This document shows, one piece after another, positions 15,577-20,894 of a stretch of DNA of 26,343 nucleotides. The notes under the pieces were generated by a model, which was given only the letters and a program-made list of their open reading frames with translations, had not been told where the DNA came from and did no database searches. The stretch covers positions 1 to 26,343 of the forward strand of contig MWDY01000284.1 of assembly GCA_002070755.1 (NCBI GenBank). Reading direction: 5' to 3'. The position numbers and the translations under genes are program-made. The stretch comes from Spirochaetes bacterium ADurb.Bin110 (lineage in GTDB: Bacteria > Spirochaetota > Spirochaetia > Treponematales > Rectinemataceae). Numbering within the stretch: position 1 is the stretch's first letter; every line of letters starts with the position of its first letter.

Positions 15577-15605
15577 ATGGTAGAACGCCGGAGGCGTTCT
15601 GTCAA
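15577..15605 (-). promoter_or_regulatory. livJ promoter with a palindromic operator in the spacer
   Basis: On the minus strand: TTGACA (15600-15605, perfect -35), a 17-nt spacer, and TACCAT (15577-15582, 4 of 6 to TATAAT). The spacer is filled by a perfect palindrome, AGAACGCC-TCC-GGCGTTCT (15582-15600), whose outermost bases overlap the two boxes. A dimeric regulator bound there would block polymerase. The site also lies 34 nt upstream of the divergent small ORF at 15634. Confidence 0.7.
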
Positions 15606-15633
15606 ATATATTTTACACTATTTAGGAGATTTA

Positions 15634-15750
15634 ATGAACAATATTGAAGCAAAAATGCTATACAAAACTTCGAGTACATCACTTCAAAATCTCGGCGTAC
15701 CTTGTCTGTTCTTGTCTTCGCATTGCGCAGAAATGAGCGAAATGATTTAA
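15634..15750 (+). CDS. Small ORF of 38 codons upstream of the FAD protein
   Basis: ATG with TAGGAG at good distance upstream, then MNNIEAKMLYKTSSTSLQNL and a Cys-containing tail ending AEMSEMI, and a TAA 20 nt before the FAD gene. I recognise no family. It may be a leader peptide or a small protein; the good ribosome-binding site and the position at the head of the transcript are the only evidence. The tail has CLFLSSHCAE with two Cys. Confidence 0.4.
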   Translation: MNNIEAKMLYKTSSTSLQNLGVPCLFLSSHCAEMSEMI

Positions 15751-15770
15751 TAGGCCGAGGAGAAAAACGC

Positions 15771-17057
15771 ATGGAAAGCTATGATGTCGTGATTGTGGGT
15801 ACAGGCCCAGCTGGACTTGGTGCCGCATTCGAGCTTCTAGAATCGAAACCATCGTTCAATATTCTCCTAATCGACAAACAACGTGTATCCTCGGGCGGGC
15901 TTAGAAACGATTGCAAGATGAATTTTACTTGGCCTATAGGTTTTCCTCTGGAGTGTTGGGATGAGGCTACTGGCAAACACTACCTTGAGCGCGTCGAGAC
16001 TTTTCTCGAGCCAAATTTCATGGAAAAACGCAACATCGAAATCTACAAGAAACGAGCAGAGAAGATAGGGGTTCAATTGCTCGATGTGCGTCAGTCGCAC
16101 CTGGGCACCGATGGTGGTTTTAAGCTAATTAAGGATCTCACAGCAAGGCTCAAAGAGCTAGGTGCGGCTTTCAGCTTTGGAGAGGAAATGCTTGGAGTCG
16201 TGCCTCGATCTAGGGTTCTAATAACAGATAAGCGCGAGCTGCAATATGACTCTTTAATAGTAGCACCTGGCCGTGGTGGTTTTGCATTTCTCCAAAGGCT
16301 TATGGAAGATCTTGGAATCAAATACCGCGACAATGTGGTCGATATCGGCATCCGGGTCGAGACAACAGAAGAACACTATCCGATCGTGAGCGATTATTAT
16401 GATCCTAAATTCCTTTTTCCCAAGAAAACGCGCACTTTCTGCACCAACTCTCGGGCTGCCTATGTGGTGCAGGAGCGCTATGGCGATGAAAAACAAGGTT
16501 ATTGGTACTCGATAAATGGCCATGCATGGTCTCATGAGCGACCTCCAAATGGCCTTGTAAACTTCGCGATTCTAAAAACTATAACACTGACGCAGCCACT
16601 CGCTTCCGGACAAGATTATGCGCAGATGTTAGGACACCTTGCAGCATTGCTTGGAGGCGGGAAACCGATAATGCAACGCATAGGCGATTTTCGGCTTGGT
16701 AAGCGATCATTTGCCAACTCTTTTACTGGAGATCTCTATAACTTCAACCCCTCTCTTCCATCATGCACGCCAGGGGATATCAGCCTCTGCATTCCAGCAA
16801 AGACAATGCGCGCTATATGGAACGCAATGAAATTGCTAGATACAATTGTGCCTGGCGTTATGCACCCGTCGACAATCATGTACTATCCAGAGATCAAACT
16901 GTATGCAAACCGCCCAGTTTTTATCGATGAGAACTTCCAGGCGTTGCCGGGAATCTATTTTATAGGCGATGGTGCAGGTACAAGCCGAGGGATTACCTCG
17001 GCATGGGCTTCGGGGATGAGAGCCGCTCATGGAATTATTAGGGTATCGAATCTTTGA
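15771..17057 (+). CDS. FAD-dependent dehydrogenase-like flavoprotein (COG2509-like)
   Basis: A 428-residue flavoprotein of unassigned substrate. Seen: N-terminal dinucleotide-binding motif VVIVGTGPAGLGAA (6-19) followed by an acidic strand end LLID, a SGGLRNDCKMNF stretch (41-52), an inner second glycine motif (VAPGRGG), and the C-terminal FAD-binding signature YFIGDGAGTSRGITSAWASG. The whole looks like the COG2509 group of uncharacterised FAD-dependent dehydrogenases. The ATG at 15771 has GAGGAG 9 nt upstream; a longer frame from 15702 has no such site. It is divergent from livJ and convergent with the asparagine synthetase gene. No membrane segment is seen. Confidence 0.82.
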   Translation: MESYDVVIVGTGPAGLGAAFELLESKPSFNILLIDKQRVSSGGLRNDCKMNFTWPIGFPLECWDEATGKHYLERVETFLEPNFMEKRNIEIYKKRAEKIGVQLLDVRQSHLGTDGGFKLIKDLTARLKELGAAFSFGEEMLGVVPRSRVLITDKRELQYDSLIVAPGRGGFAFLQRLMEDLGIKYRDNVVDIGIRVETTEEHYPIVSDYYDPKFLFPKKTRTFCTNSRAAYVVQERYGDEKQGYWYSINGHAWSHERPPNGLVNFAILKTITLTQPLASGQDYAQMLGHLAALLGGGKPIMQRIGDFRLGKRSFANSFTGDLYNFNPSLPSCTPGDISLCIPAKTMRAIWNAMKLLDTIVPGVMHPSTIMYYPEIKLYANRPVFIDENFQALPGIYFIGDGAGTSRGITSAWASGMRAAHGIIRVSNL

Positions 17058-17155
17058 ACTTTGAAGCGAAATAAAAAACCGAAGGTGCAACTTATTACTA
17101 GAGCCATTTGCTGGAATTCGGCCGACAAGTTCTTTCTATACCCAACAAACTTTGC

Positions 17156-18400
17156 CTAGAATAGAAAAGGCAATATTTTATCCGGATTTTTGCCAAAACA
17201 AGTAACCTCGTCTATATCCTTAATGAATTGCCCCTGGACAATCGCGAATAGGGTGCGCTCGATGCCAAGCCCTCCACCGCAAACCTGTGGAAAAAATCCC
17301 TGGCCTTGCGAATCTCTCATGTGAGCAATGCTCAAAAATGGGCCATAGCCATCGAGCGCGGCCATATTTTCGAGATTCCCATGTCGATCGAAGCGCGGTG
17401 GCTCCCTCAGAACGGCATTATCCAGAAGGCGAGCAACGATCGCTTCGTATACCCATTCTCGCAAGCCGCCAGAGAGGATTTCATAAGCATGCCCAAGGCT
17501 CCCATCTCTATAGAGGGGAGCTGCGCATAAGTCATAATTGAAGACCTGCCTTGGAGAAATTTCTTTCTTCGAAGGCCTTCTCCCATCTCGAGATAGATAG
17601 GGATACACCAGATCGTAGTTCTCTCGTAAAAGCCCTAGGACCCAGAAAAATTGTGTCTTGGCTTTCTGCCCAAACTGCTCTTCTAGGCTGCATCCACTCT
17701 GTACCTCGATTTCATCGCTATAGAATCTTGGAAATGGCTTCGATGGAACAGTGAGCTTGACTCCAAGTGCTCCCAAACTCTCTGCAGCCAGCACTAGAAT
17801 TCTTTTTGTACTATAGATGATCAAATCCTCGAAAAAATCGAGCGCTCGATCTAGTTCTTTAGATAAGACCTCAGTCGTCTCTTTTGGCCTATCGAAATAG
17901 TCGTCCTCGTTAAGCTTGTGTGCTCGCTTGAATTCGATATCCATTTGAGAAAAATCGATGAGGTATTTGTGCCTTGAGGTGGACGATGGCAACTCGAGAC
18001 GGATATTAGGCGAGTCTACGTATATTCCTTCTATATATGGATTTAGACAAGCAACCATCTTGGAATAGATCATAGAATGTGTAGTCCTATAGGGCGTACC
18101 TTGATAGAGAATTACAGGGACATGCTCGACATCCTGGCATAGAGGGTCCGTAACGGGCGACAGGGATACTCTATCGATATTGAGAATTCCTTTCGAGACC
18201 AAAAATTCCTGAAGTCCTAGAACAAGAGCAGTCCTAATCTTAAGGGCATGGGCAAGTTGCTCACCCCGCCACTTCCGCATATAGGCATCGGATAAGAATT
18301 CGCTGAATGAGAGGCCTTTATCGCAAAGAGAAGTTTGAAAGCTTCTCAATATGTCACCAATCGAAGTACTGGCAGAATCTACAGAAGCAAAAGATTTCAT
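17156..18400 (-). CDS. Archaeal-type asparagine synthetase (AsnRS-like core without anticodon-binding domain)
   Basis: A class II aminoacyl-tRNA-synthetase catalytic core of the Asp/Asn group: LSPVTDPL (80-87), TTHSMIYSKM (106-115), motif 2 SPNIRLE (130-136) with SRHKYLIDFSQMDIEF (142-157), SGGLREWVYE (310-319), motif 3 GGGLGIERTL (375-384). The OB-fold anticodon-binding domain of AspRS/AsnRS is missing: only ~50 residues precede the core. This pattern, especially SPxTDPL, THSM and SPNIRLE, is that of AS-AR, the archaeal asparagine synthetase that amidates aspartate with ammonia via aspartyl-AMP. The Asn-rich leader upstream supports this. At 414 residues it is longer than AS-AR (about 295), with an insertion around 215-290. 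The start is uncertain; the ATG at 18400 has only a weak GGGA 7 nt upstream. Confidence 0.8.
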   Translation of the reverse strand: MKSFASVDSASTSIGDILRSFQTSLCDKGLSFSEFLSDAYMRKWRGEQLAHALKIRTALVLGLQEFLVSKGILNIDRVSLSPVTDPLCQDVEHVPVILYQGTPYRTTHSMIYSKMVACLNPYIEGIYVDSPNIRLELPSSTSRHKYLIDFSQMDIEFKRAHKLNEDDYFDRPKETTEVLSKELDRALDFFEDLIIYSTKRILVLAAESLGALGVKLTVPSKPFPRFYSDEIEVQSGCSLEEQFGQKAKTQFFWVLGLLRENYDLVYPYLSRDGRRPSKKEISPRQVFNYDLCAAPLYRDGSLGHAYEILSGGLREWVYEAIVARLLDNAVLREPPRFDRHGNLENMAALDGYGPFLSIAHMRDSQGQGFFPQVCGGGLGIERTLFAIVQGQFIKDIDEVTCFGKNPDKILPFLF

Positions 18401-18524
18401 TGTTTTTATCCCAGTAGAGAGATTCATCGAGAGCGCCAGAATCGCAAGAACGACGTTCAATGCGGTATTCTGGTTTAATACCCGAAATCCCATTACCACC
18501 GGGGAAACAGAAACTCTCCGTCAT
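18354..18524 (-). CDS. 56-codon ORF with a strong ribosome-binding site, overlapping the asparagine synthetase start
   Basis: GGAGG stands 8 nt before an ATG at 18524, the best ribosome-binding site of this transcript. The frame reads MTESFCFPGGNGISGIKPEY, then a charged and Cys-rich tail, and stops at 18354, about 45 nt inside the synthetase gene in another frame. It starts after the attenuator terminator. Options: a small coupled ORF that delivers ribosomes to the synthetase start, a true N-terminus joined through a frameshift (real or a sequence error), or chance. No family is recognised. Confidence 0.45.
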   Translation of the reverse strand: MTESFCFPGGNGISGIKPEYRIERRSCDSGALDESLYWDKNNEIFCFCRFCQYFDW

Positions 18525-18570
18525 CCCCTGCACCTCCAGTTTCGGAAAAACTAGCGCAATATGCAGCGCT

Positions 18571-18603
18571 AAAAAAAGCCGGCCCCGAAAACGGGACCGG
18601 CTT
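18571..18603 (-). terminator. Intrinsic terminator of the asparagine attenuator
   Basis: On the minus strand AAGCCGGTCCCG-TTTT-CGGGGCCGGCTT forms a 12-bp stem (one G-U) with a four-base loop, running into seven T. It is a textbook Rho-independent terminator. It stands after the Asn leader peptide and before the synthetase gene; no other minus-strand gene could use it, because bioY just beyond is on the plus strand. On the plus strand only CAGTTTT follows, so the minus direction is favoured. Confidence 0.93.
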
Positions 18604-18625
18604 CAGTTTTCGCGCTTCTATGCGC

Positions 18626-18712
18626 CTATATATTCGGCTCCGGCCCCGCTCCAAGTATGCGATTATTATTATTGAGGGAGTTGCCATTATTGCCGAATAC
18701 TGCTCGCGCCAT
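18626..18712 (-). CDS. Asparagine-rich attenuator leader peptide, 28 residues
   Basis: The frame reads MARAVFGNNGNSLNNNN, then RILGAGPEPNI and TAG. Eight of 28 codons are Asn, seven of them within codons 8-17, including a run of four AAT. Segment 1 (TATTCGGC, 18692-18699, codons 5-7) can pair with GCCGAATA (18631-18638, last codons). GGGGCCGG (18640-18647) can instead pair with CCGGTCCC (18593-18600), the 5' arm of the terminator. These are mutually exclusive. This is the plan of his/trp/leu attenuation, here for Asn. A GGAG lies 12 nt before the ATG, farther than usual. Confidence 0.85.
   Translation of the reverse strand: MARAVFGNNGNSLNNNNRILGAGPEPNI
18631..18699 (-). promoter_or_regulatory. 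Attenuator switching segments (1:2 pairing and antiterminator strand)
   Basis: Segment 1 (18692-18699) and 2 (18631-18638) are perfect 8-bp complements. The adjacent AGCGGGGCCGG repeats the terminator 3' arm (CGGGGCCGG occurs twice) and can take its 5' arm in an 11-bp antiterminator. A ribosome stalled at Asn codons 8-9 would cover segment 1 and free the antiterminator strand; a ribosome reaching the TAG would cover segment 2 and let the terminator form. A small GCGC-ATAGAA-GCGC hairpin (18612-18625) lies between. Confidence 0.75.
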
Positions 18713-18718
18713 GAATAT

Positions 18719-18747
18719 CTTTTACTCCGATTGCATAAATATGTCAA
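18719..18747 (-). promoter_or_regulatory. Candidate promoter of the asparagine attenuator transcript
   Basis: TTGACA (18742-18747), 17-nt spacer, TAAAAG (18719-18724). Start would fall at about 18712, on the leader ATG itself, giving a leaderless peptide. An alternative, TTGGTC (18759-18764)-17-TATTTA (18736-18741), would start near 18729 and keep the GGAG in the RNA. I cannot decide between them. Confidence 0.5.
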
Positions 18748-18756
18748 GAAGTCTAC

Positions 18757-18786
18757 TTGACCAAGGCCTTGAATTTAGGTCATAGT
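18757..18786 (+). promoter_or_regulatory. bioY promoter with a BirA-like dyad
   Basis: TTGACC (18757-18762), 18-nt spacer, CATAGT (18781-18786). Start would be near 18793, directly on the bioY ATG. The dyad TGACC-N15-GGTCA (18758-18782) overlaps both boxes; BirA operators have ACC-N14-16-GGT geometry, though their outer arms (TTGTAAACC type) are not matched. A CAAGGCCTTG palindrome sits inside. It is a plausible biotin-responsive operator at low confidence. Confidence 0.4.
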
Positions 18787-18793
18787 CCGCCCT

Positions 18794-19342
18794 ATGGAAG
18801 GAATTAGCGCAAAACTCACCCAAGCCATCATGGCATGTCTTTTTGCAGCCCTGATTTCTGTTGGAGCATACGCTGCATTTCCAATCCCTGGAACACCCGT
18901 GCCGATTGTGCTTCAGAATATGTTTATAATGCTGGCGGGATTCATCCTGGGACCTTGGTGGGGCCTTGTGTCGGTGATCTTCTATTTGATATTGGGGTCG
19001 GTAGGCTTGCCGGTATTCTCTGGAGGAACCGGAGGCCTTGCTAAATTTGCTGGACCTACGGGCGGTTACCTTATCGGTTACATACCTGGCGTCATTGTCT
19101 TTGGCCTTATATCAAAACTAGGCAAAGGCAAATGGGTTTTCAATATCTTGGCGGGAATTGCCGGAATGATGATTGTTTACGCTCTAGGTATAATCTGGCT
19201 GAAATCAGTGTTGGAGATTGGCTGGGGAAAAGCAATCGCTACTGGACTCATTCCCTTTCTCCCTGGCGATATTGTAAAGATCATTCTTGCCTCGGTTTTG
19301 ACTCCACCAATTCTCAAGGCTATGAGCCATATCGATCAATAG
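18794..19342 (+). CDS. bioY: Biotin transporter substrate-binding component BioY
   Basis: BioY is the S-component that captures biotin for an energy-coupling-factor transporter in the inner membrane. Seen: 182 residues, about six membrane segments, and the family run ISVGAYAAFPIPGTPVPIVL with the PGTPVPIVLQ core, then GPWWGLVSVIFYLILGSVGLPVF and GPTGGYLIGY. No ribosome-binding site precedes the ATG and a candidate promoter would start transcription on it, so leaderless translation is possible. ecfA follows by 4 nt. Confidence 0.95.
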   Translation: MEGISAKLTQAIMACLFAALISVGAYAAFPIPGTPVPIVLQNMFIMLAGFILGPWWGLVSVIFYLILGSVGLPVFSGGTGGLAKFAGPTGGYLIGYIPGVIVFGLISKLGKGKWVFNILAGIAGMMIVYALGIIWLKSVLEIGWGKAIATGLIPFLPGDIVKIILASVLTPPILKAMSHIDQ

Positions 19343-19346
19343 ACAA

Positions 19347-20090
19347 ATGGCTGAGCTATTTCGTGCAATATCTCTTAGTCACATCTTCCCAGATGGCGTA
19401 ACTGGTATAGATTCGATTTCGCTTTCAATCGAAGAAGGAGAATTCCTTCTTGTTTCTGGAAGAAATGGCGCGGGAAAATCGCTGCTTATGAGGCATTTTG
19501 TAGGTCTTTCCAAGCCATCGGCAGGAGAAATACTCTACCGAAGCATGCCCATTGCTTCGCAGATTCCGCTGATACGAAGAGAAGTCGGCTATGTCTTTCA
19601 GGATACGGAAGCTCAGGTTTTCGGTTTGACAGTCGAGGAAGATCTAGCTTTTGGTCCCGCAAATATGGGTATTAAGGGCTTAAAGCTTGATGCAGCTATT
19701 AAAGAAGCGCTAGCAAAAGCCCATCTCGAAGGCATGGAGAATCGCAGCCCAGGGACTCTCTCCGGCGGAGAGAAACGCCGTCTGGCTATCGCAGGCGTTC
19801 TTGCCATGCAACCGCGCTGCATAATTCTCGATGAACCATTTGCTAACCTCGATTTCCCTTCTGTGCAGGAAATAATAGAGGTCTTCAGTGCACTTAATGC
19901 AGAGGGAAAAACTCTGATAGTTCTTACCCATGAAATCGAGAAAGTATTTAGCCTTGCCTCGAGACTTCTTATTCTCGACCAAGGAAGAATCGCCTTCGAT
20001 GGATTGCCAGAAAAGGCGACAAAAGAAATCTTTCTACAGAGTGGGTTAGTTTACCCCTATCGAGAGGGTTATCCATGGCTAATAGAATAG
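19347..20090 (+). CDS. ecfA: ECF transporter ATPase (BioM/EcfA)
   Basis: ATP-binding subunit that powers the ECF biotin transporter. Seen: Walker A GRNGAGKS (38-45), Q-loop VFQDTEAQVFGLTVEEDLAF (83-102, typical of EcfA/CbiO), signature LSGGEKRR (138-145), Walker B LDEPFANLD (161-169), switch His in LTHE. The length of 247 fits BioM. It begins 4 nt after bioY and overlaps ecfT by 16 nt. A single ATPase gene, as in bioMNY, suggests a homodimer. Confidence 0.94.
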   Translation: MAELFRAISLSHIFPDGVTGIDSISLSIEEGEFLLVSGRNGAGKSLLMRHFVGLSKPSAGEILYRSMPIASQIPLIRREVGYVFQDTEAQVFGLTVEEDLAFGPANMGIKGLKLDAAIKEALAKAHLEGMENRSPGTLSGGEKRRLAIAGVLAMQPRCIILDEPFANLDFPSVQEIIEVFSALNAEGKTLIVLTHEIEKVFSLASRLLILDQGRIAFDGLPEKATKEIFLQSGLVYPYREGYPWLIE

Positions 20091-20890
20091 CGGTGGGAAG
20101 CGTAGCCAATCCTTTTGCTTTCGAACCAGGAGAAAGCTCTCTCGTTATGTTTCATCCGCTTGCAAAGCTGGCTTTCTTGATTGCTGCGACAAGCTCTGCA
20201 ATGCATGCCTCTCTAGGTTTTTTGGTCGCTCTTTTTGCAATTGGAATTTTGCTGCTCTCAAAACTACCGAGAGCCACTGCAGGTCCCTTCTTTTCAGTAA
20301 TTATCCTTATACTATTTGCCGCTCTCGTTAAAGGCATATTCCCAGGTGATGGCAGACTTTTCGACCTAGCCACATTGCCTGGATCGGCAGTCTATGGGTT
20401 AAGGCTGCTCTCGATATATGTATATTCTCGACTCTTCTATGCGACAACCCGTGTAAGCGAAATTGGCGATTGGATGACTGCTGGAATTAGAAGCCTAAGA
20501 AAAATCATGCTTAGAAAAGATGTCAAAGATAATCTACCTTCAGAACTCGACCCAGAATCGCTGCCCTATCGCCCTGGATCCATGGACATTTTTTTAGATC
20601 CTGGAATGTTCATCTCCTTGATACTGCTTTTCTTACCGCGTATTTTCAATATGTATCGTCGCGTCGCGGAAGCAGCGGAAGTGCGCGGCTTATCTATATC
20701 AAAAAAGAACTTTCGCCGCGCCCTTCTTATGCTCGAGCAATTGATCTCGATGAGCCTATTGCAGTCGTGCAAGATATCACTGGCAATGGAATTGCGCAGC
20801 TACTCACCATATAGGAGCATAAAGCTGTCGAAATTTAAAGAACTAGATTGGATTTTGATAGGAATTTCGGCGATCTTGTTTTTATTTTAA
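20075..20890 (+). CDS. ecfT: ECF transporter transmembrane coupling protein (BioN/EcfT)
   Basis: T-component linking BioY to the ATPase. Seen: FHPLAKLAFL near residue 26, four to five membrane segments, and the coupling helices with AAEVRGL (200-206; the conserved Ala-Arg-Gly motif) and a second AMELRSYSP (237-245), slightly degenerate compared with the usual A-R-G. The length of 271 is normal. GAGAGGG lies 6 nt before the ATG inside ecfA. It ends 4 bp from the convergent cyclase gene, with no room for a dedicated terminator. Confidence 0.92.
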   Translation: MANRIAVGSVANPFAFEPGESSLVMFHPLAKLAFLIAATSSAMHASLGFLVALFAIGILLLSKLPRATAGPFFSVIILILFAALVKGIFPGDGRLFDLATLPGSAVYGLRLLSIYVYSRLFYATTRVSEIGDWMTAGIRSLRKIMLRKDVKDNLPSELDPESLPYRPGSMDIFLDPGMFISLILLFLPRIFNMYRRVAEAAEVRGLSISKKNFRRALLMLEQLISMSLLQSCKISLAMELRSYSPYRSIKLSKFKELDWILIGISAILFLF

Positions 20891-20894
20891 GATT

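Noticed and set aside
18401..18499. A longer N-terminus for the asparagine synthetase from a GTG at 18499
   Set aside because: The added 33 residues are hydrophobic, no usable ribosome-binding site precedes the GTG, and the relatives begin close to the catalytic core.
18493..18747. An 84-codon minus-strand reading frame across the attenuator region
   Set aside because: It runs through the terminator hairpin and its U-tract, has no ribosome-binding site and is compositionally unlike a protein. The 28-codon Asn-rich frame beside it explains the region better.
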